DNA from: Lysobacteraceae bacterium NML93-0793
Lineage (GTDB): Bacteria; Pseudomonadota; Gammaproteobacteria; Xanthomonadales; Xanthomonadaceae
DNA: 64,000 nucleotides
NCBI GenBank assembly: GCA_002324875.1
Contig: NTJG01000016.1
Coordinates: 25,133-89,132, forward strand
Direction of reading: 5' to 3'
In this document: piece after piece, positions 45,708 to 54,915 of the stretch
How the letters are laid out: every line of letters starts with the position of its first letter
Position numbering within the stretch: the first letter of the stretch is position 1
Program-made: the position numbers and the translations under genes
The notes under the pieces: model-generated
Told to the model about the DNA's origin: nothing
Databases searched by the model: none
What the model saw: the letters and a program-made list of their open reading frames with translations, nothing else

Positions 45708-46313
45708 TCAGTTCTCGATCGTGCCCAGCACCCGGTCGTAGGCGGCCACCAGCTCGGCCTCCTTGCCTGCGAAATCGCGCTGCACGGGGGCGAAGTTGGC
45801 GTAGTTGTCGAGCAGATTGTCCGGCCCGTCGCGCATCAGGTCCTGATAGGTCGAGGCCAGCATTGCATCGCTGAGGCGTGCGTACGAGGCCTGGGCCTCG
45901 TAGATGCTCGAAAGCGCCAGCAGTCCGTCATAAGACCACCGCGCCGCGGCGCCGGTGGTCATCGCGGATTGCTACGCGGTGGACACCACGCGCGCGGGAG
46001 ACAGCAGCCTTTGCGGAAAATCCGTCCAGGCCGGCTGCGCGGCGCCGCGCTGCCGCAGCTGTTCGAAACGTGCCGCGAGCGCCTCGTGGTAAGGGCGCGC
46101 ACGTTCCACCTCGTCGCGGTTGGCCCGTACGTCCGCGCGGATGCCGTCCAGGGCCACACGCGCCCGCGCGTCCTCGTTGCGTTGATCCTTCCATTGGCCG
46201 AAGCCGAAGGCCAGCAACGCGCCGAAGATCACCAGCGACACCTGCATCAGCACGTCGACACGCCGACGCGTCCAGCGCGGCGCCGGTGGACGGGGAAGAA
46301 CGGCGTCGCTCAT
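45708..46313 (-). pseudogene. Membrane-anchored protein gene interrupted by an in-frame amber codon
   Basis: One continuous frame from the ATG at 46311-46313 to the stop at 45708 encodes a 201-codon protein, broken only by TAG at 45972-45974. It has a single membrane span (VLMQVSLVIFGALLAFGFGQ), then a helical periplasmic or cytoplasmic domain. The context LLSPARVVSTA-stop-QSAMTTGAAARWSYDGLLAL strongly suggests that Trp (TGG) became TAG; both halves keep coding-like codons. It is either a recent nonsense pseudogene or a suppressed codon. Two truncated products are possible (113 and up to 84 residues). The family is unknown. Confidence 0.78.
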
Positions 46314-46457
46314 GGCAGGTCCATCTCCGGTGAGACCCCCAGCTTGGACGCTCGACACGCCTTGATGCCGCCGCGGCGGCGCCGTGCAGGCGACACACCG
46401 GGCGGCCAGGCCTGCGAAGCCACCGCTCACACAGGCACGCTGCACACGCCGACCGGC

Positions 46458-46811
46458 TCAGGCGCCCAGCAGTTCCACGTCGAACTTCAGCGTCGCATTC
46501 GGCGGAATCACGCCACCCGCGCCGCGTGCGCCGTAGCCCAGCGCGGCCGGGATGATCAACGTGCGCTGGCCGCCTTCTTTCATGCCCTGCACGCCCTCGT
46601 CCCAGCCCTTGATGACCATGCCGCCGCCCAGCGGAAAGATGAAGGGCTCGTCGCGGTCCTTGCTGGAATCGAACTTCGCGCCCTGCACGCCGTTCTCATA
46701 CAGCCAGCCGGTGTAGTGCACGGTCACGTTGCGGCCGGGCTTGGCCTCGGCGCCGGTGCCGACGACGGTGTCTTCGTACTGCAGGCCGGTCGGGGTGGTG
46801 GTGAAGGGCAT
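46458..46811 (-). CDS. FKBP-type peptidyl-prolyl isomerase
   Basis: A 117-residue single-domain FKBP without signal peptide, so cytoplasmic. VTVHYTGWLYENGVQGAKFD, SSKDRDEPFIFPLGGGMVIK, GWDEGVQGMKEGGQRTLIIP and LGYGARGAGGVIPPNATLKF contain the conserved aromatic pocket (Tyr, Phe, Trp). It isomerises X-Pro bonds. Confidence 0.96.
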   Translation of the reverse strand: MPFTTTPTGLQYEDTVVGTGAEAKPGRNVTVHYTGWLYENGVQGAKFDSSKDRDEPFIFPLGGGMVIKGWDEGVQGMKEGGQRTLIIPAALGYGARGAGGVIPPNATLKFDVELLGA

Positions 46812-46949
46812 GGTGGGTCCTTGTCGAATGCGGAAACGAGGCGACGAGTTTAGCGGGCGGGTCGGGCTTGGCGATGCCCGAAGCGACGGCGCCCGCGCTC
46901 GCGCCGCACCTGACCTAAGCTGATGCATCGCCGCGCCTGAAGCCGAGCC

Positions 46950-48329
46950 ATGACCCCGACGCCGCCGCCCGCCCCCGTCGTGCCCCTCGCCACCGCGTTC
47001 CGGGTGTGGCTGCGGATCGGGTGGCTCGGCTTCGGTGGGCCCGCGGGACAGATCGCGCTGATGCACCGGGAGCTGATCGAACGTCACCGCTGGATCAGCG
47101 AATCGCGGTTCCTGCACGCGCTCAACTACTGCATGCTCCTGCCCGGCCCCGAGGCCCAGCAGCTGGCGGTCTACATCGGCTGGCTGATGCACCGCACCTG
47201 GGGCGGCATCGTGGCCGGCGTGCTGTTCGTATTGCCCGGCGCGCTCGTGCTCGGCGTGTTGAGCGGCCTCTACGTGATGTTCGGCGACGTGCCCCTGGTG
47301 CAGGCGCTGTTCTTCGGCCTCAAGGCCGCGGTGCTGGCCATCGTGGTCGAGGCGGTGCTGCGCATCGGCAGGCGGGCGTTGAAGACGCGTTTCCTGGTCG
47401 GCCTGGCGGCGGCGTCGTTTGTGGCGATCTTCGCGTTCAATGTCCCGTTCCCGTTGCTGGTCGCGGCTGCGGCGCTGGTGGGCTGGCTCGCCTCGCGACT
47501 GGCGCCGTCGCTGATTCCGAAAGCCGCGGTGCAGAACGCGCACGACGACAGCCACTATGTCGTCGACGGACTGCTGGCGCGCGGCGAGGCCACGCATACG
47601 CGACCCTCGCTCCCGCGCGCCTGTGCGACCGCCGGCATCCTGCTCGCGCTGTGGTTCGCACCGGTGCTGCTCGCCACGCTGCTGCTCGGCAAGGACCACG
47701 TGCTCGCGCACGAAGGGCGCTTCTTCAGCCAGGCGGCCGTGGTCACCTTCGGCGGGGCGTACGCGGTGCTGGCCTATGTGGCGCAGCGCGCGGTCGAGGA
47801 CTTCGCCTGGCTGACGCCGGGCGAGATGGCCGACGGCCTCGCACTCGCCGAAACCACGCCCGGCCCGCTGGTGATGGTGCTGCAGTTCGTCGGGTTTCTC
47901 GCGGCCTTCCGGTTCCCCGGCGGCCTCGACCCCTGGCTGGCCGCGGTACTCGGCGCGGCGATGACCACCTGGGTGATCTTCCTGCCGAGCTTTCTCTTCA
48001 TCTTCGTCGGCGCCCCCTATGTGGAGGCGCTTCGCCGCAACGCCGCCCTGCACGCCGCGCTGTCGTCGATCACCGCCGCCGTCGTCGGCGTGATCCTCAA
48101 CCTCTCGGTCTGGTTCGCGATCCACACGATCTTCCGTCGCACGGTGGTGTGGGAGGCCGGCCCGCTGCGCATCGATGCACCGGTGTGGTCGACGCTGGAG
48201 CCCGGCGCCCTGGTACTGGCGGCCGCCGCCGTCATCGCGACGGTGCGCTTCCACCTGGGCATTGCCTGGGTGCTGGTCGGCTCGGCCGTGCTGGGCACGG
48301 CGTACTGGGCGGTGCGTTACGGACTGTAG
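46950..48329 (+). CDS. chrA: Chromate transporter (ChrA, long form)
   Basis: A 459-residue inner membrane protein with two homologous halves and about 12 membrane segments. The signature [20 protein letters not shown] of half 1 is mirrored in half 2 by [34 protein letters not shown] and [20 protein letters not shown] are the paired PGP motifs. Members export chromate by proton antiport in characterised cases; many chromosomal homologues are untested. It is divergent from the FKBP gene. Confidence 0.94.
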   Translation: MTPTPPPAPVVPLATAFRVWLRIGWLGFGGPAGQIALMHRELIERHRWISESRFLHALNYCMLLPGPEAQQLAVYIGWLMHRTWGGIVAGVLFVLPGALVLGVLSGLYVMFGDVPLVQALFFGLKAAVLAIVVEAVLRIGRRALKTRFLVGLAAASFVAIFAFNVPFPLLVAAAALVGWLASRLAPSLIPKAAVQNAHDDSHYVVDGLLARGEATHTRPSLPRACATAGILLALWFAPVLLATLLLGKDHVLAHEGRFFSQAAVVTFGGAYAVLAYVAQRAVEDFAWLTPGEMADGLALAETTPGPLVMVLQFVGFLAAFRFPGGLDPWLAAVLGAAMTTWVIFLPSFLFIFVGAPYVEALRRNAALHAALSSITAAVVGVILNLSVWFAIHTIFRRTVVWEAGPLRIDAPVWSTLEPGALVLAAAAVIATVRFHLGIAWVLVGSAVLGTAYWAVRYGL

Positions 48330-48445
48330 GCGCGCGTTGCGCTCGTCCTGCGCTCATCTGTAACCGAGCAGGCTGATTGGGGTAGTAGGCCCCGGGGGAA
48401 GTGAATCTGACTCGTTATGGAGCAGCTGACCCGCGTCCCAGGCCA

Positions 48446-48874
48446 TCAGTTCTGACGAATTGGCAGCGGAGGCACGTAGGTGACTCTTGCTTGATACGCG
48501 GCTGCATAGAACGCGGGATTTCCGAATAGCAGCGGCCCCTCGTTCTTCAGGAATTCGACCTGATTCTGGATTGTGGCCGGGCCGTAACGCTTGTTGAGCA
48601 ACCTCTCGAAGACCTGCATCAGGATCCACATTGCGTAGCGTTCACCTGAGTCGTGATTGAGCAGCGAGATTGAGAAATCGGGATCGTAGCGTTCGAAGGT
48701 GACTTCAACCGACCACCCTTTCGTAAGTGCAAACCGCGCGTGCGTCTCATCCCGGTGCATGAGCACGCCGCCGATGTCGAACAGACGCGACCTCAGGTCG
48801 ACGAACGGAGTCGCTTTGTCAAATGCCTTGTCAGACGAACTCGCGCGGAACTTCTTGAAGAATGAAAATGCCAT
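48446..48874 (-). CDS. Hypothetical protein in an AT-richer island
   Basis: A 142-residue soluble protein: FFKKFRASSSDKAFDKATPF, RSRLFDIGGVLMHRDETHAR, FALTKGWSVEVTFERYDPDF and SISLLNHDSGERYAMWILMQ. Codon use has many A/T third bases, unlike the neighbouring chrA gene, which suggests transfer. No family recognised. Confidence 0.7.
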   Translation of the reverse strand: MAFSFFKKFRASSSDKAFDKATPFVDLRSRLFDIGGVLMHRDETHARFALTKGWSVEVTFERYDPDFSISLLNHDSGERYAMWILMQVFERLLNKRYGPATIQNQVEFLKNEGPLLFGNPAFYAAAYQARVTYVPPLPIRQN

Positions 48875-48941
48875 GCAATGCCCTGACTTGATTAAGAAAA
48901 CTGCACTCTGACCCCTGTTTTGGCACGCCCCGCGTCAACGG

Positions 48942-49193
48942 TCACACCAAGGGCGCGGGATCGACGGGCACCGGGCGCGACCGGGTGGCCTCGACCGAGA
49001 TGGGATAGACCTGCTGGGAAATCGTCGTGAGCAACTGCTGGGTGGCCTTCTGCTCGCGAATCAGATCGCGCAGCAGCGGCTTGATCCCGAAGATCGCGAA
49101 CGGCACAAGAACCCACAGAATCGCGAGCAGCCCGACGAACAACATCCACACGACACCCAGCGCAGCAATCCCCGTCCCCAGTTCACTGGTCAT
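48942..49193 (-). CDS. Small single-span membrane protein
   Basis: An 83-residue protein with one long membrane segment (GVVWMLFVGLLAILWVLVPF) and a basic/helical tail (LLRDLIREQKATQQLLTTIS). AAGGGG lies 7 bases before the ATG at 49191-49193. Wobble use is GC-rich like the chromosome, so it is less foreign than its neighbours. No family recognised. Confidence 0.6.
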   Translation of the reverse strand: MTSELGTGIAALGVVWMLFVGLLAILWVLVPFAIFGIKPLLRDLIREQKATQQLLTTISQQVYPISVEATRSRPVPVDPAPLV

Positions 49194-49320
49194 CCGTTTC
49201 CCCTTGTCAGCGCCGGCGTGGCGCGATCCGCCCCGAGTGTAGAGCTTGGCGATCAACGGGTGTCATCGCGCATCGGCTCACTGAATCGAAAAGGGTGCGA
49301 TAAGTGAACCTCGCAAACCT

Positions 49321-49365
49321 GGCACCGTTAGCCGCATTACCGGCACCATTAGCTCACCGTTAGCC
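49321..49365 (+). repeat. Three short direct repeats CACCRTTAGC
   Basis: GGCACCGTTAGC (49321-49332), GGCACCATTAGC (49342-49353) and TCACCGTTAGC (49354-49364) lie just beyond the 3' end of the DUF262/HNH gene. They may mark an island edge or an imperfect repeat. The surrounding 49194-49389 holds no gene. Confidence 0.45.
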
Positions 49366-49389
49366 ATGCGTCACTCATTTTGCCTCGCA

Positions 49390-50964
49390 CTATTTTTCGC
49401 CCATGAGCTTCCTAGCTTTTTGCTCCAGCAAGGTCGATCGCGCGGCGGCAAATTTTTTGAAGTCGAGATTGGCGATGTTCGACGGGCAAAGGGCCTCTCC
49501 CAAGTACTGATCTCGCACCTCTTCATCCATCTTCGCAACGTACTCCTTCGGAGATTTGTCCTTGATGACATTGTTGTCACCTCGAGTCAGGAAGCAGATG
49601 TTGGCAAGACAGTTGATCTCCTCCGAAGGGTACCCGCGATCCTGTAAGTACTTCTTGGGAAAAATGTGGTGAAACTCGTGCTTGCTGGCTTTCTTGAGAA
49701 CTTTGTCCGTATCTACTTTCGCGCCGCTCAGAAAAGAATGCGGGGCGTTGGAACTTAGAAGAAGGACCAGGGCTCTTGAGTTTGCTGTCCCAATGTTGAA
49801 ACCACTCTTCCGGAAGTCGATCTTGTTCTCGGCCCTAGGCAACTTAACCTTATAGTTTGCCTTAACTTTCAGTTGAAGCAGCTCGTGGATGTCGGCGGCC
49901 TGACGCTGGTTAACGTCGGCGGAGAATCTCCGGGTGAAAACAGAACGCCAGAACCACTTAAGCAACATGTTCTTTTGAGTCGAGGTGTAAACAAAACCAT
50001 CAGTCTTGTTGGTAGCAAAGAAAACGCTGAGGGGTACCAGGACGCCGGGAAACGGAAGTAGTTTGTAATGAGTCACCCCAGCCTGCTTCCGCAAGAAGTC
50101 TAATGCGCCGAGGATTCCGCGCTCGATCTCGCTAAACCTAGAGCGAATTTCCGAGCCTTGCAGGTCAAGAATTTTATTCGGTGTCGTCTCGCCGGTAATG
50201 ACTCCGGCGCAGATCTTTAGCTGCAGATCCTTGTCATCACACAGGTCCCCGAAGCCGTGGTCCGCTATGGACTCCTGAAGCGCTGCAAATTTGTCAACGA
50301 GGTCGAAGTCATCGGACCAGCTCCATGCGGATAGTAGTTCAAAGACGTTTAGCTCCGTGCCGGCCCGGTTAATTCTTTCGAAGACGATCGCCACCTTGTT
50401 GCGGTCATCGGTTTCGAATGTCTCATTGGGGATAAGGTATTCTTTAAATCTGGACTGGAGACGATCTATCAGCAGCGCCTTTGTGTCTTCTAGTCCCTTC
50501 GTCGCATTGCGGTATGCGACTGGATCAAAGAGCGTCTTTACAGGAAAGTGGCGGGCGGAGTCGACTTCGCCGCTGTCTAGCGCGAGAAAGAGTGACTCTT
50601 GCAGGCTCTCTGCAGCGCTCATGTCGAAATAGATGTCGACCCATTCGGCGCTCTCCGGCTCAAGGTCTGTCTGGAACACGCTGAAGAGACTCGTAATTCG
50701 CTGTTGACCGTCTAGAACATAGTTCACCGGATAGCTCTTCTGCGGTTCCGGCAGCCTGAAGTGCCCTAGCTTCTTCTCCGTATTCAGGCGCTTGTCTGTG
50801 CGCCATAGGATTACGGTTCCGATGGGGAAGCCTTTGTAGATGCTATCGAGCAAGAAAGCGACCTGATCTGGTTCCCACACGTAGTCGCGCTGGAATGCCG
50901 GGATCCGTATGTCTCCGAGGCTGATTCGATCGATAAGCTTCCGAATGCTAAGAGGGTCGCCCAT
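49390..50964 (-). CDS. DUF262/HNH protein, GmrSD-like type IV restriction endonuclease
   Basis: A 524-residue defence-type protein. The N-terminal DUF262 (GmrS-like, ParB/Srx fold) has IRIPAFQRDYVWEPDQVAFL (residues 19-38), GFPIGTVILWR (45-55) and the nucleotide-binding YVLDGQQRITSLFSVF (82-97), with VFERINRAGTELNVFELLSA (194-213). The C-terminal DUF1524-type HNH nuclease has KHEFHHIFPKKYLQDRG (428-444) and NICFLTRGDNNVIKDKSP (455-472). Such proteins cut glucosylated or otherwise modified DNA of phages. A-T rich codon use sets it apart from the chromosome. The ATG at 50962-50964 begins the DUF262 domain; longer starts would enter nrdJb. It stands alone, with no methylase or partner. Confidence 0.9.
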   Translation of the reverse strand: MGDPLSIRKLIDRISLGDIRIPAFQRDYVWEPDQVAFLLDSIYKGFPIGTVILWRTDKRLNTEKKLGHFRLPEPQKSYPVNYVLDGQQRITSLFSVFQTDLEPESAEWVDIYFDMSAAESLQESLFLALDSGEVDSARHFPVKTLFDPVAYRNATKGLEDTKALLIDRLQSRFKEYLIPNETFETDDRNKVAIVFERINRAGTELNVFELLSAWSWSDDFDLVDKFAALQESIADHGFGDLCDDKDLQLKICAGVITGETTPNKILDLQGSEIRSRFSEIERGILGALDFLRKQAGVTHYKLLPFPGVLVPLSVFFATNKTDGFVYTSTQKNMLLKWFWRSVFTRRFSADVNQRQAADIHELLQLKVKANYKVKLPRAENKIDFRKSGFNIGTANSRALVLLLSSNAPHSFLSGAKVDTDKVLKKASKHEFHHIFPKKYLQDRGYPSEEINCLANICFLTRGDNNVIKDKSPKEYVAKMDEEVRDQYLGEALCPSNIANLDFKKFAAARSTLLEQKARKLMGEK

Positions 50965-51034
50965 GATTATTCTCTGGATGGAAATAAAAATCCGGACTTG
51001 CGTTGGCAAGCCCGGCTCCGATTTTAAATAGCAG

Positions 51035-51817
51035 TCACCCGCACTTGCTATACCCACAATTCAAACACGTCGCACACCCGTCCATCAGCACCAGCGCCTT
51101 CGTGCTGCACTTGTGGCACATGGTGGCGGACGGCGGAAAGCTCGCGCCGTCGCCGGTGACGGCGATGTCTTCGGGGTGCGCGTCTGCACTGCCGGGCGCC
51201 TGAGGCGCCGCGCCTACATCAGCGTTTTTTTTTGAGCCTTCGCGCTGTTCGACCTGCCTGCGCTTCTCGGCGATCAGCGCTTTCTGCGCGTCGCTCATCT
51301 GCGGGTCGTGCATCATGCCGATGGACTTCAGGTGGTCCTCGACGATCATGCCGAGCTCGGCCACCAGCGACGGCATGTACACGCCACCGGCCTTGAAGTA
51401 GCCGCCCTTGGGATCGAACACGGCGCGCATCTCCTCCACCAGGAAGGTCACGTCGCCGCCCTTGCGGAACACGGCCGACATGATGCGCGTCAGCGCGACG
51501 ATCCACTGGAAGTGCTCCATGGATTTGGAGTTGATGAAGATCTCGAACGGGCGGCGCTGCTCGTGCTCGGAGCCGGCGTTGAGCACGATGTCGTTGATGG
51601 TCACGTACATGGCGTGTTCCACCAGCGGGGATTTGATCTTGTAGGTGCTGCCGATCAGCACTTCGGGGCGCTCGATGCGCTCGTGCATGTGGATCACGTC
51701 GGCCTTGGGCAGCTCGGCCTCGACGGTTTCGCGCGGCACGGACTGGCCTTCGACGGCCGCGTCCTCCGGCTTGACGACGGCGTACCCGGTGATTTTGCGA
51801 TCGATCTTGACGGCCAT
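51035..51817 (-). CDS. Class II ribonucleotide reductase C-terminal subunit (NrdJb type)
   Basis: A 260-residue protein equal to the C-terminal part of split adenosylcobalamin-dependent ribonucleotide reductases (TSCPD domain). YKIKSPLVEHAMYVTINDIV, RRPFEIFINSKSMEHFQWIV, LTRIMSAVFRKGGDVTFLVE and VAELGMIVEDHLKSIGMMHD form the core. The tail ATMCHKCSTKALVLMDGCAT plus CLNCGYSKCG has paired Cys like the swinging redox tail of RNRs, which would reduce the active site of the large subunit. It is encoded downstream of nrdJa but separated from it by an H1-like gene. Confidence 0.88.
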   Translation of the reverse strand: MAVKIDRKITGYAVVKPEDAAVEGQSVPRETVEAELPKADVIHMHERIERPEVLIGSTYKIKSPLVEHAMYVTINDIVLNAGSEHEQRRPFEIFINSKSMEHFQWIVALTRIMSAVFRKGGDVTFLVEEMRAVFDPKGGYFKAGGVYMPSLVAELGMIVEDHLKSIGMMHDPQMSDAQKALIAEKRRQVEQREGSKKNADVGAAPQAPGSADAHPEDIAVTGDGASFPPSATMCHKCSTKALVLMDGCATCLNCGYSKCG

Positions 51818-51868
51818 GACGGTGTCCTGGTGTGCGGATGCGGTGTGTGGGTATCAGGGGAAAGCCCG

Positions 51869-51958
51869 GCCCCCTCTCCCCCAACCCCTCTCCCGCTAGG
51901 GGAGAGGGGCTTGAAGCGGAGCCCCAACCTCTCCCGCCAGGTGAGAGGGGCTGGAGCG
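51869..51958. repeat. Tandem CCCTCTCCC/GGGAGAGGG palindromic repeats
   Basis: CCCCTCTCCCGCTAGGGGAGAGGGG (51885-51909) and CCTCTCCCGCCAGGTGAGAGG (about 51928-51948) are two related palindromes with conserved flanks (GGAGCGGAGC-like). Each can form a stem in RNA. They occupy most of the gap between the H1-like gene and nrdJb and may be REP-like dispersed elements. Confidence 0.65.
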
Positions 51959-51965
51959 GAGCGGG

Positions 51966-52625
51966 TCAGCCGCGCTTGGCGGCGCCCTTCTTCGCGGCGA
52001 CCGAACGCTTGGCGGTCTTCACGGTCTTCTTGGCGACGCCCTTGCGGGCGGCGACGCTGCGCTTGGCGGTCGAGGTCTTGGCGGCGGCCTTCTTGGCGAC
52101 CTTCTTCACCGCCTTCTTGGCGGTCTTCTTGGCGACGTTGACCTTGCGCGTGGTGGCGGCCTTCTTGCCGGCGGCGCTGCGGCTGGTGGTCTTCTTGGTG
52201 GCCGCCTTCTTGGTGGCGGTCTTCTTCGTGGCGACCTTCTTGCTGGCGGTCTTCTTGCTCGCGGTCTTCTTCGCGGCGGCCTTCTTGGCCGGCGCCTTCT
52301 TGGCGGTGGTCTTGCCGGCGCCCTTCTTCTTCAGCGCGGCGATTTCCGCGGCGGCGGCCGACTTGGCGGCCTCGAGCGTCTTGCGCGCGGCACTGACGCG
52401 CTTGCTCACGGCCTTGCTGGCCTTGGCAACGGTCTTGCTGGCCGTCTTGGTGACCTTGCTGGCGCGCTTGCTCACCGACTTCTCGGCGTCCTGCGCGGTT
52501 TTCTTCGCCGACTGCACGGCCGCGCTGGCGCGCTTCTTGACCGTGGCGACAATGTCCTTGGCGGTTTCGGCAATGTCCCCGGCGGCCGTGCTCAGGGTCT
52601 CCGTGACCCCGTTCCCGTTGCTCAT
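51966..52625 (-). CDS. Histone H1-like Lys/Ala-rich protein (AlgP/Hc1-like)
   Basis: A 219-residue basic protein. A short N-terminal helical region (TAAGDIAETAKDIVATVKKR, about 13-32; coiled-coil-like SKRVSAARKTLEAAKSAAAA) is followed by a long KKAAAKK-type tail of tandem Lys/Ala/Thr units (KKAPAKKAAAKKTASKKTAS and on). Such proteins compact DNA. The DNA of the tail is itself repetitive and could change length by slippage. It lies between the two class II ribonucleotide reductase genes on the same strand. Confidence 0.88.
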   Translation of the reverse strand: MSNGNGVTETLSTAAGDIAETAKDIVATVKKRASAAVQSAKKTAQDAEKSVSKRASKVTKTASKTVAKASKAVSKRVSAARKTLEAAKSAAAAEIAALKKKGAGKTTAKKAPAKKAAAKKTASKKTASKKVATKKTATKKAATKKTTSRSAAGKKAATTRKVNVAKKTAKKAVKKVAKKAAAKTSTAKRSVAARKGVAKKTVKTAKRSVAAKKGAAKRG

Positions 52626-52764
52626 GGTGGTGTCCTCGTCAGTGATGGTGCGGAGCCCTTCGCCCGCGGGCGAAATGTAGCGCGAAGAATGTGCGTTGGT
52701 GCGAAGCGATTGCAGCCGCGTGCGGCCGGCGCGGGGCGGATCTCGCCCCGCCACCGGCATGCAC

Positions 52765-54915
52765 TCAGAACTTGCCGTAGTAGCCCTCTTTGAGCGCGTC
52801 GAACAGATTGGCGGCGGTGTGCAGCTCGCCGTCGTATTCGATCTGCTCGTTGCCCTTGACCTCCAGCACCTCGCCGCCTTCGAGTTCGAAGCGGTAGGTG
52901 GTGTTCTCCAGGTCCGATTCCTTGACCAGCACGCCCTGGAACGCGGCGGGGTTGAAGCGGAACGTGGTGCAGCCCTTGAGGCCCTGGCGGTAGGCGTAGG
53001 TGTAGATGTCCTTGAAGTCCGCGTAGGGGTAGTCGGTGGGCACGTTGGCGGTCTTGGAGATGGAGCTGTCCACCCAGCGCTGCGCGGCGGCCTGCACGTC
53101 CACGTGCGCCTTGGGCGTGATGTCGTCGGCGGCGATGAAGTAGTCCGGCAGTTTGGCCTCGGGTTCGTCCGAGTACGGCATGGCCTTGGGGTTCACCAGC
53201 TCGCGGTAGGCCAGCAGCTCGAAGGAGAACACGTCCACCTTTTCCTTGGACTTCTTGCCCTCGCGGATGATGTTGCGGCTGTAGTGGTGCGCGAACGAGG
53301 GCTCGATGCCGTTGGAGGCGTTGTTGGCGAGACTCAGGCTGATGGTGCCGGTCGGCGCGATCGAGCTGTGGTGGGTGAAGCGCGCGCCGGTTTCGGTGAG
53401 CTGTTCGACGAGCTCCGGCGCTGCCTCGGCGATCTTCTGCATGTAGCGCGAGTACTTCGCGTGCAGCACCTTGCCGGGAATCTCCTGGCCGACCTTCCAG
53501 CCGTCGGCGGCCATTTCCGGGCGCTTGCGCAACATGGCGGCGGTGACGGTGAAGCGCTCTTCCATGATCGGCGCCGGGCCTTTTTCCTGGGCCAGCGCGA
53601 GGCCGGTTTCCCAGCCGGCGACGGCCATCTCGCGCGCGATGCGCTCGGTGAACTCGCAGCTGTCGGCCTCGCCGTACTTCATGCGCAGCATGGTCATCGT
53701 GCTGCCGAGGCCGAGAAAGCCCATGCCATGGCGGCGCTTGCGCATGATCTCGTCGCGCTGCTGCTGCAAGGGAAGACCGTTGACCTCGACCACGTTGTCG
53801 AGCATGCGGGTGAACACGCGCACGACTTCCTTGTATTCCTCCCAGTCGAAGCGCGCGCGTTCGGTGAACGGCTCGCGCACGAAGGTGGTGAGGTTGACCG
53901 AGCCCAGCAGACAGGCACCGTAGGGCGGGAGCGGCTGCTCGCCGCAGGGGTTGGTCGCGCGGATGGTCTCGCACCACCAGTTGTTGTTCATCTCGTTGAC
54001 CTTGTCGATCAGGATGAATCCCGGCTCGGCATAGTCGTAGGTGGACACCATGATCATGTCCCACAGGTGGCGCGCGCGGACGGTGCCGTAGATCTTGCAG
54101 GCGACGAGGCCGTCGTCGCGGGTGACGTAGCCCGCGGTCTGCGGCCACTCGCGCCAGACCACCTGGTCGGCGTTGCCCAGATCCACCTCGTGCGCTTCGG
54201 CCTCGGCCAGCGGGAACACCAGCGGCCAGTCGGCATCGCTGTCGACGGCCTGCATGAAACCGTCGGTCACCAGCAGCGAAAGATTGAACTGGCGCAGGCG
54301 GCCGTCCTCGCGCTTGGCGCGGATGAAGTCGCGCACGTCGGGATGGCTGACGTCGAAGGTGCCCATCTGCGCGCCACGGCGGCCGCCGGCACTGGACACG
54401 GTGAAACACATCTTGTCGTAGATATCCATGAAGGACATCGGGCCGGAGGTGTACGCACCGGCGCCGGCGACGAACGCGCCCTTGGGCCGCAGCGTGGAGA
54501 ACTCGTAGCCGATGCCGCAACCGGCCTTCAGCGTGAGGCCGGCCTCGTGGACCTTCTCCAGGATGCCGTCCATCGAATCGGTGATCGTGCCGCTGACGGT
54601 GCAGTTGATCGTGCTGGTGGCCGGCTTGTGTTCCAGCGCGCCGGCGTTGGAGGTGATGCGGCCGGCGGGAATCGCCCCGCGGCGCAGCGCCCAGAGGAAG
54701 CGCTCGTTCCAGTACTTCTGCTTTTCGGGTGTGGCCTCGGCCTCGGCCAGCGCGCGCGCCACGCGCTGGTAGGTGCCGTCGATGTCGGCATCCACGGCGA
54801 CGCCCTGCTTGGTCTTCAGGCGGTACTTCTTGTCCCAGATGTCGGTCGATGCGGGCTGCATCGGAATCTGCGGACCGGTTTCGCGTTTCACCGCCTCGAG
54901 GCGCACCGTGCTCAT
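52765..54915 (-). CDS. nrdJ: Class II (B12-dependent) ribonucleotide reductase, large subunit (NrdJa type)
   Basis: A 716-residue enzyme converting ribonucleotides to deoxyribonucleotides with adenosylcobalamin. PATSTINCTVSG (first redox Cys), LKAGCGIGYEFSTLRPKGAF, FTVSSAGGRRGAQMGTFDVS, TNPCGEQPLPPYGACLLGSV (finger loop with radical-accepting Cys and Glu) and GTISLSLANNASNGIEPSFA are typical. The redox-tail subunit is encoded separately at 51035-51817. Oxygen-independent dNTP supply is expected. The upstream gap carries a possible NrdR site; no cobalamin riboswitch is seen. Confidence 0.96.
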   Translation of the reverse strand: MSTVRLEAVKRETGPQIPMQPASTDIWDKKYRLKTKQGVAVDADIDGTYQRVARALAEAEATPEKQKYWNERFLWALRRGAIPAGRITSNAGALEHKPATSTINCTVSGTITDSMDGILEKVHEAGLTLKAGCGIGYEFSTLRPKGAFVAGAGAYTSGPMSFMDIYDKMCFTVSSAGGRRGAQMGTFDVSHPDVRDFIRAKREDGRLRQFNLSLLVTDGFMQAVDSDADWPLVFPLAEAEAHEVDLGNADQVVWREWPQTAGYVTRDDGLVACKIYGTVRARHLWDMIMVSTYDYAEPGFILIDKVNEMNNNWWCETIRATNPCGEQPLPPYGACLLGSVNLTTFVREPFTERARFDWEEYKEVVRVFTRMLDNVVEVNGLPLQQQRDEIMRKRRHGMGFLGLGSTMTMLRMKYGEADSCEFTERIAREMAVAGWETGLALAQEKGPAPIMEERFTVTAAMLRKRPEMAADGWKVGQEIPGKVLHAKYSRYMQKIAEAAPELVEQLTETGARFTHHSSIAPTGTISLSLANNASNGIEPSFAHHYSRNIIREGKKSKEKVDVFSFELLAYRELVNPKAMPYSDEPEAKLPDYFIAADDITPKAHVDVQAAAQRWVDSSISKTANVPTDYPYADFKDIYTYAYRQGLKGCTTFRFNPAAFQGVLVKESDLENTTYRFELEGGEVLEVKGNEQIEYDGELHTAANLFDALKEGYYGKF

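Noticed and set aside
46458..48254. Extension of the FKBP frame upstream to about 598 codons
   Set aside because: The FKBP domain is complete from 46811. The upstream part is antisense to chrA and low in complexity.
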